Origin: Haemonchus contortus
Lineage: Eukaryota > Nematoda > Chromadorea > Rhabditida > Trichostrongylidae
DNA: 64,000 bases
Assembly: GCA_000469685.2 (NCBI GenBank)
Contig: LS997567.1
Span: 6,713,374-6,777,373 of the forward strand
Reading direction: 5' to 3'
Positions within the stretch are counted from its first letter, which is position 1. Every line of letters starts with the position of its first letter. The translations under genes were made by a program, and so were the position numbers. Positions 34,807-45,684 of this stretch are shown in pieces. The notes beneath the pieces are model-generated. The model was not told the DNA's origin. It saw nothing but the letters and a program-made list of their open reading frames with translations, and made no database searches.

Positions 34807-36736
34807 AAACATAAAAGACAGCTTCACTCCGTTGAAATGGGGACGCTCAGATAGGTCCATAGAAAGGACGCGACTGGATAGGAACAGAAATGAGGACATC
34901 AGGGAGGTCACGCAAACAGCCCCTGTCCATTTGAAGATTGGGGAGCAGCGCCTCTGACGGTAAGGGCATGAGGCTGGTCGTGTATACCCGTGATGCCCTC
35001 CAACAACAATCTCACTCATACATCATTAAAAAATATAAAAAATATTTGAACCCTGCGTCACTCGCTATTAAAGTGCAGTGCCGAAAGGATCTCTTTTTGT
35101 CACCAAAAAAAGCAGGAGAGAGTCTTTCTACAGTCATGAACTAGAAGTTCACATATGTGAAAGCGAAATATCGATTGCAAGCACTCGCCTTAGAGTAATC
35201 CGGCCATGGGTCCTGGCGCGAACGAGGGCTCACGATGCGGTGCTCTCTAACTACCTCATAAGCATCCCCGTGTCCTTGCGCCCTTTTGGACTCATCGTAT
35301 AAGTGAGCAAAGAAAATTTGCGTATTCAAACAGAATTATGTCCTGAAAGGAAATATGCTGTCTGTGAAACTTTTCCGTCCACTGCATTTTATTTCACCTC
35401 AAAGTCACTGTAAGAGCTCAGTGCTCGTAGTGAGTTTACTTTTATATCTTCTGTTTTGCTGCAAGTTGTAAAGAAGGAGCATACTGTAATGGTTCAGTCT
35501 CAATTTTTAATAATATTCTATTCTTTTAAACATTCTATAGAACAGATATTCGTAACGCACTATATTTGAAACCATGTCTCACAATTCACAAATGAGAAAA
35601 GTTCTCTTTTTAGGGTTTTCTGTCTTTGCTTGAATGGTAGCGGCAGAAAGCTGGGGCTACGGTGCCGATATTGGGCTCTCCGAGGTAGGCCGATTGGTAA
35701 ATTTAGTGACTCGACACGATGGTGGGATTTGGGGTGTGAATCAACGGATGCACTTTTTTAGAATCATCTCAATGCTGTTAGAGGGGAATATGATGTGTAA
35801 AAGAACCAGTTCTGTAAAGAAACGAGATCCTATTCTTGCTATCCAACCGACAATTTTTTCAAATTACTCCGTTCATTACTCCTATATATTTTTCAAAGAG
35901 AAGTTTCTAGTTTTCTATATATTTGAAAGCCATATTACACAATTTCTTGTGAACGGGTGCTCTTTCACCAAGGAACATCCTCAAAAACATTTTCCTTTGT
36001 AAAGTTTACTAAAATTTCCGACATTGACTTGGAAAAGCAAACGCGCGCAATATACGGAGCACCGCAATTTATAGAAATGGTTAGGGATGTGGGGCTATGA
36101 TATGGGCTGGATCGTAATGAATTGATGTCTAATAGTAGTAGTAAGTAGCGATCATATACGTGCCACGGTTTGGGTGGATTGCGACATGTATGGGCGGTAA
36201 CACGTTGCGAAACGAAAAACACATTAAATACTTTACGATTACCACTAATTTGGAGTGCTGACGATTCCATACAGAGTAGTGACTTGTTTTGGAATTGGGT
36301 GTGTTGAATAGTATAAAATATTAGCGATAATCACGGTTTGTGTTGTGGATTTGTAATAAAGGTATAGGTAAGGTCCTATGAGCAATGTAAAACCTTCAAG
36401 TGTCCTCCAACGCCCCGCTTGCGTGTAATCCTTTAGGTGAGCTCTCATTCTGAACGTTTGCGTGATCGCTCCCCCTCTAAAACAAGTCTGATTTTGAAGT
36501 CCCATGAACGTGTGATACAGTAACCCCCTAACGCAACCCCATTCATACTGTGGGCCTCCCCAAAGGTACCTTTTTGTATATGTGACAGGGGTTTGAGTGT
36601 GTCTCGGGTTACGGGCAACTCATTTGCGGAGCTTTTTAATCCGCCTTGTCCCTCTGGGATAGTGTGATTTTATGTTAGTCCTTCGCGGCTTGAAGAGGTG
36701 AGGGAAGCGCCAAGGACCTGGATGGGAAAAGAAGGG

Positions 36737-37045
36737 TAGCTCGACCCTGAGTGTCTTGGGATGTCGATCAATCCCATCAGAGGGATTCGACCACGCATTC
36801 GACTTCCATTCAGAATCGTAGCGGCCTATTGAATATGTATGAGACCTTTACAATGACCTGTGGCAGCCAGCCGGTGTACAAGTCAGTGCTTTTATCCTCC
36901 CAGACGAGTCTGCTATTAATTAATCGACCCCGTAGGGATGGAAGGCTTGGTTGGTCTAGAAGGATACTGAGCCACGATTTGCCAGGATACTGAACCGTGC
37001 ATGCGTGAAGTGCGCCCTTTGCCACTATACCACCTACGCGCGGAT
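36737..37045 (-). repeat. tRNA-derived SINE copy, repeat copy 3
   Basis: Orthologous position to the copies at 15262 and 25980 but diverged from both: different box-B region and small indels near 36975. Confidence 0.6.
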
Positions 37046-37898
37046 CGGAAGATCCATAAAGCACGCTTCTGATGCTGTTTTGCGCCTTAAACTGAACTAG
37101 GGGTAGTGCAATAGTGTTGAATGAACTTCGGGTGGCGGCTATCAGTGTGCACCCCACCTTGATGGTCCTCCTCATCTGATCTGGCCCATATTCGATGGAT
37201 GTGATGGTGGTAGTTCGCTTAACCCATTCAAAAGAAAATCTAGTCTCAACTTCCTGCAGAGTTCCGGTGAAGAAGTAATTCGCTATAACAGTCCGCATTG
37301 AACTGTATGGCTGCTTTAAGAGTTCAACGACGCGCCTATCGGGCGAGCGACAGGCAACATTGCTGGCAACGTGTTGACAATGCAGGTCAGATTGCGTTTG
37401 ATACCGCTACCGCTCACGCGGCCCTGAACGAATCCGTCCTGCGTTGTCTACACGTGGCCACTAACGTCGGTCGGTCCGTCGGCCGGTGCAACGCTAAACC
37501 TGAAAGCATCCACTTACATGTCATATTATTGGAGTTGACGGATTTCGGGAATACCATATCTCACCGAAAAGCGATCACCACCGCCTCGCAAAGTGGAGAA
37601 GAGAGCTTTCTTGGATTTCTACATCGGATCTAACCATAAAAAGCGTGCTTTTAGTCCTGTAAAAGTTGAAAGCAAGGCCTGATTCGTGCAATTCGATTCG
37701 GTATTCAATTTCTCCAAATTTCACTGATAATTAGTCCTTTTTCCCTTTGAGGCATCTCAATAAAACGGTAGAAAGGGACCAAGCTGGACCGTAAGCGTAA
37801 CTCGAGTAAAAATGCGCAGCTAAGTTGGAATAAGTGGTCATGCGGGTAGGCCAAGCCCCATATATGTTGAGATGTGTGGGTATGTGTTTATGCGGAGG

Positions 37899-39510
37899 AA
37901 CATAGCTCTTATTATCCTAGACCGTGAATGTCGAATATTTCAAGGGATACTGTCGGCATTACAACTTTACCACAGAAAGAAGGAGAGTTCGGTAGGTGCT
38001 GGCAATTCGACTATAATTATCCTTCTGTTTCGTACGGCCTGAACAGCATGCGATGTACCACGTCTTGGTTAATAAACCAGGACCAACTCGCAGAGTCGGG
38101 CAGAAGGTCCTTCTTACCTCATCTTTGTTTAAAAGGCGTTGAACCCTAGATTGTGAGGAGGTGGTCGCTACTGGGTGTGCTTTGTCCTTGCCTCACAATT
38201 ATGAATAGAATGTGTTTATTTTTGTTTACGTGCGCCCTTAACAACATGACCTTAACAAAGCCGGAGAGGGCGTGACGACAAGGAAGCACTAGTTTTTATT
38301 GTTGTTATTGTCTACTGTTAACCCCTAGAACGCCTACTACGACGTGGTGAGAAAGAATTGGAGTTGAAACAGGGCCCGTGAGAAAAACTAAAAAGAAAGC
38401 ACAGCAAACAAAATGCTCATGCAGACTGAAATGATACAACTCAAGCCGTCTTCGCGACCTCCCAGACCCTGGCGGATATCAGATCCTTGAAAAATCCGCC
38501 TAGGTCAATATCAATCCATTTTATAAGTGTGTCCCTTGGACTTTGAATCGATATTATCTGGATTAATTTAAAATTTCTCTCAAATAGCGTTGTATTTCTC
38601 AGCATTTTTTAATCCTGTACATCCTCGCGCAAATTACCAAAGTCGCTTGACCGAAACGATAGAGGATCACCCCGGCGAGCTGGCGGCACTGCGCAGCCAA
38701 GGTCTAATCGTTCTTGTCGTTGATAGAGAGCCTGGTGAACTGTGGCGTAGGGTTTTGAGGAAAAGTTCAATCCATTTCTGAGAGAGAATTCGATCTAAGA
38801 TGACTGGGCCTTACTACGTCACTGTGGTAATTTGTCGCCGCAGGAATTCTCAGATCGGACCTGGAGTGGTGAAATGGAGAGGGCCGTGAGCTGAAGAACT
38901 GTGAATCTGGAGACGTGAAAATGTCCGATACGGGCTACCACCTTCTCTTCCCCTACCGTATGGAGCAGGAGAACGTCGTTGTCGTCCTTCGTTCAGTTAG
39001 GTGTCTAAACGAATGCGAAAACGATTTTCAAGTACCTATAGCTGAACGATGTCTTCTATTTCACTTTCAAAGGTAAAAAACAGCGTACGGTAGCGACTTT
39101 CTAATTTATTCAGTTTTTCTTGTTTCTATTTCATCATATTTGAAGCCCATTACATACACTGTATGAATAAAATGCTCTTGTGTCATTGCCTACACCTTAG
39201 ACTATTTGCTAGGGTTAAGAAAAGCTCTTTTACAATTTCGAAGGGATATATCAGAGAAGCAAACCCGCGTTGTATACCGTGCAAAGGCACTACGGTATGG
39301 AACTGGATGTGAATTTGTGGTAAGCTCATCGCGCAGATTTTCATTTGTCAGGTGCGCCTAGTTAACGTACGGCTAGAGTATCGTCTCATGCGTGTGGGAA
39401 CGGTGGTCGCGTATTTGTGAGCGATCGTTACTCCCTCACGGAAGTGAGTCGGTAATCCAGCTGAGGGTTCATTCCGGGATGGACCTTAGTCTCCGTTGGG
39501 TCTAGAAACG
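37899..39510. other. unassigned sequence between the array and the RTE
   Basis: Short open frames occur (for example 37928-38149 and 38590-38781, plus) but none has convincing composition, splice sites or recognised motifs. No transposon ends were identified. Confidence 0.35.
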
Positions 39511-40338
39511 AAGGTAACGGAACTTCTCCATGATTTTCCACGTTCGCTTCACGCCATGCGGGAAATTTTTTTAGCTGTCTCGGCTTCAAACTGCATTTAC
39601 CGTATCCAGCCGCCTCTTCGCTGGTCGATGAGATGCAGTATTCTTCTTTGGCTGCCCTTCTTTTTTGATTAGTTTCGAGTGTTTTTTTTTTCTGTTTCTT
39701 TCTCATTTTTATGTTTATCAGGCTTCATTATTAAAATAAAAAAAAAAAAAAAAAAATCCCGCCCGACGGTCTACCACCTCAACGTGGTGGGAGGGTGGCG
39801 TTCAGGCTTGTAGGCGTGTACGACTTTCAAAGTTTTGTTTATGTAACAATAATACTCCTGTTTCTTTCTGGTTTTTTAGTATTTTATCACAAGCTCTAAT
39901 TCAAAGCTCCGGTGCTCTTCAGTCATGCGGGGTTTATCTTGACCGACTTGCCGCTTCGCGTTCGAAGCTGTGGTCAGGTAGACGTGCGAAGAACCGGAGG
40001 GATGGCGGCCCCCTTGCTTGAGTCCCCCTTATCCGTCCGCCCGAGGTCGCGGTTGAATTCGTTCCTCACGCGTTAAGTTGCACCAAATATCCGCCTCCTA
40101 AAGGGGAGGCGTCCTGTCGCCCTGCCACATGCTCTCGTCACTACCATCAGATGTCGGCTTGTATGGTCCGAAAACTCTCGCCTAAATTTCCTACTGGTCG
40201 ACGGAGTTTTGCGTTGGAGCCTTCATCATTTTTTTTTCAATTAACATTTATATAAACATCTCTATATAACTAATAGTTCAACGGCACGTCTGCATGTCTG
40301 AACGGCTAAGAGTAGGCCTCAGCTCCCTCTGATCCAGA

Positions 40339-40395
40339 ATGGCTATAGCCACGATGGTGAAGACTCAGCACTGGCCCTGGCAAGGCAGTGTTTGA
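40339..40395 (+). promoter_or_regulatory. upstream ORF in the RTE leader
   Basis: An 18-codon ATG-initiated frame (40339-40395) overlaps the 5' extension of the main open frame and terminates 88 bp before the main ATG at 40484. It is the kind of uORF that could limit or re-route initiation on the main ORF. No function can be shown from sequence alone. Confidence 0.3.
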
Positions 40396-40483
40396 GACTC
40401 CAGGGGGCAAGCTCGCTAAAACAGCAATAAAACAGCCTCAGTACCCCGCACACTGGGCCCAGCCGTCTCCGGCGCCGGACGGT

Positions 40484-43417
40484 ATGGCAACCGGTAAGAG
40501 GCGAAGAAATCTCGGGTTGCGCAGGGCGCCTTGGATTTTGGACTATGACAGCACTCCCCCCACACGACACAGAGACTGTTTCCTACTCTATACCTATAAC
40601 GCGAGAACAGTCTCTTCCAATGCCGCTCTCCATGAGCTCCTCGATGCGGCCTCTCACATTAAATATCATGTGATTGCGCTGCAAGAAACCAAGAGCAGGA
40701 GAACCGACGTGCGACGAATGAACGATGGAACCCTCATCATTCGTGGTGAAAAGCTTCCATCGCGGAACGTCGGCGGCGTTGGTTTCGTCGTGCACCCATC
40801 TGTCGTCCATCTCGTCGATTCTCACGAGATCCTGTCTCCTCGCTTTGCCATCCTACGCCTACGACATACGCACATGAAGACCATCTCTATCGTCAACTGC
40901 TACTCTCCACACTCAACAGCTGACGAAGAAGAGCTCGATGCGTTTTACGACCAACTTGAGGAAATCATCCACAACGAAAAGTCCTTTTACAAATTCGTTG
41001 TTGGAGATTTCAACGCTAGGCTTGGCGAAGCACGAGAGGAGGAGTTCAGGATCGGAAAGTTTGGAATGGGGGACAGGAACGAGAACGGAAACCGTCTAGC
41101 GGGACTCCTGTCCGCGGCTCGACTCTTCCATGGAAGTTCTTTCTTCCAAAAGAAGGAACATCGCCGCTGGACATGGGAGTCTCCAAACGGTACAACTCAT
41201 GCCGAACTGGACCACGTATTAACAAACAGAAAGTGGTGCTTACTAGATGTTGGTGTGGTACCATCTTTCTGCAGTGGTTCCGATCATCGACTCCTTCGCG
41301 CTAAGATCAGATTCAGTCACAAGCTGGAAAAGATCTCTCAACATCGCGCGAAAAGCTCGAAGCATGCTGTATACGACGGAGATGTTCTGAATGACGTCCT
41401 GTCCCGATATGACTGGCAGGTCCTGGATGACCCGACCGAAGACTACGACGCGCTGGTTCGGGGTCTCCTCTCCTGTGCTGAACAGGCTAAGCTTCCGCGA
41501 GTGGATACCTCCGGTCGCATTTCAGATGCGACGAAGGATCTTCTCAGAACAAGAAGAAGCCTGAGGCTTGACCAGAACGCCACACATCTCGAAAGGCTGC
41601 AAGCGAATATCAGCTGCAGACAAGCAGTGCGGCGAGACCTTCAGCTATACAGGGAGAGGAGACTACTGGAGGCAGCCTTGAACAGAACTAGTCTGAGAAA
41701 ATGCCATCGGGATCTTCAGGACCACAGTATTCCACTTTCGTGCTTGAAGAAGGAGGACGGAACACTAACAACATCGAGACTTGAGATGGAGGAAGTTACA
41801 CGGAGGTTTTATACCAAACTCTACCGGTCCACGACACACGTACGAAAACCTAAAATCCCCACTGGCGGAACAGCACCTCGGATCCTTCCTTCGGAGGTGA
41901 GAGTTGCGATTGCGAGCATGAAAAAGGGCACAACTCCAGGCCCCGACAAGATCTCAGCCGACCTACTCCGCGCAGGAGGCTACGAACTTCATGCGCTTCT
42001 CGCAGCACATATGACATCCTACCTCCAAAAGGAGAAGATCCCCGACCAGTGGAGGAACTCGCGGATGGTCATTCTTCACAAGAAGGGAGACCGGGATGAT
42101 CTTCGCAATTACCGCCCAATAAGCTTGTTAAGTGTGCTTTACAAGCTATTCACGAAGATCATTCTGACCCGCATATCGCGAACGCTGGATGAAGCTCAAC
42201 CTGTAGAGCAGGCCGGATTCCGGAAGGGATTCAGCTGCTTAGACCACATCCAAGCGGTCGCAATGGTCATCGAAGTGTGCCGGGAATTCCGAATGCCTCT
42301 TGTCCTTACCTTTGTCGACTATGAAAAAGCTTTTGACAGCGTCGAAACGAACGCGGTTCTGTCAGCGCTGGTCGATCAAGGAGTGGACCCTCCCTACATA
42401 AGAATTATAGCTGACTGCAGCAGTCGCTGCAGCGCGACGGTGCAGCTATTCCAACGACCTCTCCCCATTCCCATAGGGAAGGGTGTGAGACAAGGCGACA
42501 CTATTTCGCCGAAGCTGTTCACAGCCGCGCTGCAGTGGGTTATGAAGTCGCTCGACTGGGACGAAAAGGGCATTCGTGTGGACGGACGGTTCCTCTCAAA
42601 TCTCCGCTTTGCGGACGACATCGTTCTCTTTTCAAGCAGCATTGCGGAAGCTGAGACTATGCTTGCTGAGCTTAATAAAGCAGGAAAGAAGGTAGGGCTG
42701 CGGATCAACCAAACAAAGACACAGTTCATGAAGAATGCTTGGGTTGACGAAGGTCAAATCAAGATCGATGGTACACCCATCAAGGAGACCTCGTCATACG
42801 TTTATCTCGGGCGTTCCATGAATATGGACAACGACATGAGCGAAGAACTGGTGAGACGGCAGAAAGCAGCGTGGGCAGCCTTCGGACCTCTGAAAGAGGT
42901 CACCAATCATCTCGCTGACCCGGAACGTCGCGCTAATCTGTTCGATTCCACAGTTCTTCCTGCGCTCTGTTACGGGTCTGAGACCTGGGTGACCAGTGCA
43001 TCCACGTCAAGGGCTCTGAATACAAGTCACAGAGCACTCGAGCGATGTCTTTTGAGGTTCAACCGACTCACGCAATATCGAGCCGGACTCCACAGCTCCG
43101 ATATGCGCAGAATGTCTCGACTCCGCGACCCGGTGGAATACATGAAGAACGCAAAATTTCGGTGGGCCGGTCATATAATGAGAAGAGATGACGACAGATG
43201 GACAAGAAGAACAGTCGAGTGGGCTCCCATAGGATCTTCACGACCTAGGGGCAGGCCTGCTGCGAGATGGGGGGATGTGCTTGTCGATCACGTGAGACAG
43301 CTGCGACAGCAGCTGAACGACTCCTCACATCGCCATCTTCGTCGAATCCTGTGTCTACCGTGGATGGCGATCGCGAAAGACAGAAGCGAATGGTTTGTTG
43401 CTGGTGCTCGCACATGA
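40484..43417 (+). CDS. RTE-type endonuclease / reverse transcriptase
   Basis: A single polyprotein that nicks the target and reverse-transcribes the element RNA (target-primed reverse transcription). Numbering is from the first in-frame ATG (977 aa). APE-like endonuclease: N39 (YNAR), E68 (LQET), GDFNA at 174-178, ELDH near 241-244 and SDHR near 266-269. Reverse transcriptase: [10 protein letters not shown], the first catalytic Asp in FVDYEKAFD (~612), [10 protein letters not shown], then FADD at 709-712. The C-terminal region has [16 protein letters not shown] and [10 protein letters not shown], as in hookworm and C. elegans RTE-like proteins. The frame is open back to 40361 without another ATG. 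No internal stop or frameshift is present, so it may be competent. GC content and codon use differ from the flanking AT-rich DNA. Confidence 0.92.
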   Translation: MATGKRRRNLGLRRAPWILDYDSTPPTRHRDCFLLYTYNARTVSSNAALHELLDAASHIKYHVIALQETKSRRTDVRRMNDGTLIIRGEKLPSRNVGGVGFVVHPSVVHLVDSHEILSPRFAILRLRHTHMKTISIVNCYSPHSTADEEELDAFYDQLEEIIHNEKSFYKFVVGDFNARLGEAREEEFRIGKFGMGDRNENGNRLAGLLSAARLFHGSSFFQKKEHRRWTWESPNGTTHAELDHVLTNRKWCLLDVGVVPSFCSGSDHRLLRAKIRFSHKLEKISQHRAKSSKHAVYDGDVLNDVLSRYDWQVLDDPTEDYDALVRGLLSCAEQAKLPRVDTSGRISDATKDLLRTRRSLRLDQNATHLERLQANISCRQAVRRDLQLYRERRLLEAALNRTSLRKCHRDLQDHSIPLSCLKKEDGTLTTSRLEMEEVTRRFYTKLYRSTTHVRKPKIPTGGTAPRILPSEVRVAIASMKKGTTPGPDKISADLLRAGGYELHALLAAHMTSYLQKEKIPDQWRNSRMVILHKKGDRDDLRNYRPISLLSVLYKLFTKIILTRISRTLDEAQPVEQAGFRKGFSCLDHIQAVAMVIEVCREFRMPLVLTFVDYEKAFDSVETNAVLSALVDQGVDPPYIRIIADCSSRCSATVQLFQRPLPIPIGKGVRQGDTISPKLFTAALQWVMKSLDWDEKGIRVDGRFLSNLRFADDIVLFSSSIAEAETMLAELNKAGKKVGLRINQTKTQFMKNAWVDEGQIKIDGTPIKETSSYVYLGRSMNMDNDMSEELVRRQKAAWAAFGPLKEVTNHLADPERRANLFDSTVLPALCYGSETWVTSASTSRALNTSHRALERCLLRFNRLTQYRAGLHSSDMRRMSRLRDPVEYMKNAKFRWAGHIMRRDDDRWTRRTVEWAPIGSSRPRGRPAARWGDVLVDHVRQLRQQLNDSSHRHLRRILCLPWMAIAKDRSEWFVAGART

Positions 43418-43650
43418 GTGAAGACGAGCCGTATAAGTATAAGTAAGTAAGTATTATTAAAAATGACTCCTCCTATACTATCCACGATCAAGACCGCATC
43501 GAAATTGGGAGGAGCGGCTAGGAATTCAAGTAATTAAACGACTCCCTAACTCCCAAATTGCGCGCTCCAGTCTTCCATCGCGTTTCTGCGATACGCGGCA
43601 GGTGCGGCGAGAGCGACGCAGCGTTCGAGGAGAAGAAAACGGACTCTAAA

Positions 43651-44250
43651 AACGGCCTAGGTGGGGCGTTAGAAGTGCTTCTGAATTGGCTTGACCGACG
43701 TCCATTCTTAGAGGCGGACTAGCTTTCACGGCGTGGCGGAGACTGTGGGGATTGCAACATTCGCATTGGGACGCGCACGTTCCATGCAAGCAGCTTACTG
43801 TAACGAGCTCTGCACATTAGCACCCATCTCGTCGTAGTACTCCTTCCGTGCTGCGTTTGTTATCACATTTTCGACCATCCTTTATTCAAATGAGGCCTTA
43901 TATTCCCCTAAATGCGCCGGTCTAGAACCACAACAAGGTTGATTTTAATTTAGGGGTTCCCTTCATGTTTAAGAAGAATACTGTGGATGTGAAGTGTAAT
44001 CGATCGTTTTATTCACAATATTGTCAAAACAAGAAGAAATTCATATAGAGATAGAGATCGTTGTAACGGGGAATGTCCTATAACGAAATGTTCTGTTCAT
44101 TGCGCAAAATGTTACCTTTTCCTGTACTAAGGGTATTTCTCGGTGGAAATGGCGGATCAGTGGAGTTATAGAGCGTTCGACTTGTCTTACGAATGAATAA
44201 CTAAAAGTAACGCCGTAGTCGATTTGTAAGTGCAATGAACACGAAGGCGT
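43651..44250. other. no gene recognised
   Basis: Flank between the MITE end and the foldback element. There is no repeat or coding match that I can support. Confidence 0.35.
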
Positions 44251-44565
44251 TGATGGTTGCAGACGGGAGCCGGTCGTTCGGCGCGATAGGCGGGGTCGCG
44301 CCGTCCATTTGAGGCGGCGCGACTCCGCCTATCGCGCCGTTCAACTCGTTCAGATCGCGTAATCTTCTTCTCTCCTCTCCTCTATAGATGATGGGTTGGG
44401 CTTCTATCATCTATAGATGATGGGTTGGGCTTCTATCATCTATAGAGGAGAGAAAAGCGGAACATTTCGCGATCTGAACGAGTTGAACGGTGCGATGGGC
44501 GGAGTGGGCGGCGCGACCCCGCCCAACGCGCCAAACGACATACACCCGTTGCAGACACCATCGAC
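44251..44565. mobile_element. foldback element with ~150-bp inverted arms
   Basis: The two arms pair almost throughout: outer TGATGGTTGCAGAC versus GTTGCAGACACCATCGA, then GGCGCG-rich blocks, GTTCAACTCGTTCAGATCGCG and CTCTCCTCTATAG near the centre. The centre is a tandem of ATCTATAGATGATGGGTTGGGC (about 44388-44440). The left arm contains its own GC-rich sub-hairpin (44278-44338). No transposase is encoded. The open frames on both strands are mirror images of each other. Confidence 0.65.
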
Positions 44566-44947
44566 AGCAGAAGGGCTACATAGGAGTGGAAGTGGTCTGA
44601 TCCGAAAAATCATAACTCCTGATTCAGTATTTTTAGAAACGTTTCTAAATAATCCTCCGACAATAAAAGTTATATTCGGGTTGGAACAGGTCCAACATAG
44701 TAAAAAATAGAAGTTATGCGCAATAAAGTGGCTTCCATTGCAGGCGTGCCATTAGGTCACGTCACTACGGCAATAGAATTAGTGACGAACCGTAAGTGAC
44801 ACACACGTTATGACTCAGGGAACTCAACAACGTCCCTTCTCGTTACACCCACCTACGTTACGCCCCTACCCGTTACGGCTTAGGTACACTGAGGATTATA
44901 CTGAGCCCGTTCCTATTTCTGCTAATAATGGATGTCATCACAAAATA

Positions 44948-45684
44948 TTGGGCTGTAACATAAGTTCGTAGAGTTTTGTGTTAGTGTCATTTTACAACGA
45001 TTCGCTTTGTTTTTTGGCGAAGTGTATATACTCATTTGAAAGAGCTCTTTCTCCTCTATAGAATAGTTTTACTCGTTTTTTGGATAATTCAGTTGTACGT
45101 CTTTTTTCTGGCTTTGAATTGGAATGTCCAGGGGGAGAAAATCAGCATTTTCGACATCTGCTTTTCATCGAGGTCAATAAGCAGCCGAAGCCGCTCGGGA
45201 CATATGCAATGTGTGCGAGGAAGGTGTCCTAGGTGTGTCTCTGGGTGGCCCAGGAGAGGCACCGGAGCCGAGAGTCAAGCAAGATCTTCACTCAAAATAG
45301 GTCATGATTTGCGTTTGGTGAGACTGGAAAGGAACGGTGCACTGGGAAATGCTCGAACGAAATGCTACTGTCAACAAGGAGGTCTACATTGCCCAGCTTA
45401 ACAGTGTTAGTTTGGCTATTCTGCTGAAAAGACCCGATAGACAAGGTGAAGTCATCTTGCTCTACGACAACGGAAGAGGTTCTTGAAAACTGGCTCAACA
45501 ACTTCTTCGACACCAGACCGTCCGATTTCTGGAGATACGGCATCAACAAATTAGTCGAGAGATTGGAGGAGGTCGCAAACAGTAATAGGAAGATACGTCA
45601 TTGATTAATTTATTATTATAATTATTGTTTTTTGGTAAAATAAATCTCTGTGAAAAAACTCTACGAACTTATGTTACAACCCAA
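44948..45684 (+). mobile_element. internally deleted mariner inside the RTE fossil
   Basis: 737 bp with ~30-bp inverted ends, TTGGGCTGTAACATAAGTTC on the left and its near-perfect complement on the right, flanked by TA (44946-47, 45685-86). The transposase is truncated. This is a different mariner lineage from the one at 20681, since the terminal repeats are unrelated. Confidence 0.8.
45356..45604 (+). pseudogene. mariner transposase C-terminal remnant
   Basis: Frames read NKEVYIAQLNSVSLAILLKR, then GEVILLYDNGR (second catalytic Asp block, family motif H/LDNARPH), and directly ENWLNNFFDTRPSDFWRYGI, then KLVERLEEVANSN, which is the family C-terminus. The segment that should carry YSPDLAPSD (third Asp) is deleted. 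Confidence 0.7.

Larger units (their letters stand above)
24943..35672. repeat. tandem duplication unit 2 (10.73 kb)
   Basis: Near-identical partner of 14225-24942. Distinguishing changes include T-run lengths (~28683, ~31733), a 20-bp tandem duplication near 34105-34140 and a clustered patch near 29649-29690. These differences argue that both units are real and not an assembly repeat. Confidence 0.9.
32687..37898. repeat. 5.6-kb repeat, copy 3
   Basis: The left part (to 35672) is nearly identical to copy 2. The right part (35738-37898) is clearly diverged and lacks the MITE, so it is ~410 bp shorter. Homology ends at GCGGAGG (37898), where copies 1 and 2 continue into the LINE/Tc1 segment. 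Confidence 0.8.
39737..43452 (+). mobile_element. RTE-type non-LTR retrotransposon, apparently full length
   Basis: The insertion is bounded by ATTATTAAAA at 39727-39736 and 43453-43462 (10-bp target duplication). The 5' end is an A-rich run, then ~650 bp of leader. One long ORF follows, then a ~35-nt 3' end made of TAAG/TATAAG repeats. A short 3' UTR ending in a microsatellite instead of poly(A) is characteristic of the RTE clade. With an uninterrupted ORF this is the youngest-looking element in the window. Confidence 0.85.
39511..43650. mobile_element. MITE copy interrupted by the RTE retrotransposon
   Basis: The left half (39511-39736) starts GGTAACGGAACTTCTCC and the right half (43453-43650) ends near CGAGGAGAAG. 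Joined at the RTE insertion point they match the 414-bp MITE at 15623, including the GTTTATCAGGCTT... ...CTCCTCCTAT centre. Confidence 0.7.

Noticed and set aside
37298..37633. Plus-strand 111-codon frame, also present (100 codons) in copies 1 and 2
   Set aside because: It lies over a GC-rich inverted repeat, changes length between copies and has no protein-like motifs.
39757..39830. HDV-like self-cleaving ribozyme at the RTE 5' end
   Set aside because: A CCACC/GGTGG hairpin is present, but I could not pair a P1 helix or form the double pseudoknot.
40388..40483. GTG-initiated N-terminal extension of the RTE ORF
   Set aside because: A eukaryotic element should start at ATG. The frame is open upstream, but its first ATG is at 40484.
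44201..44710. Open frames on both strands across the foldback element
   Set aside because: The two proteins are near-identical because the DNA is palindromic.
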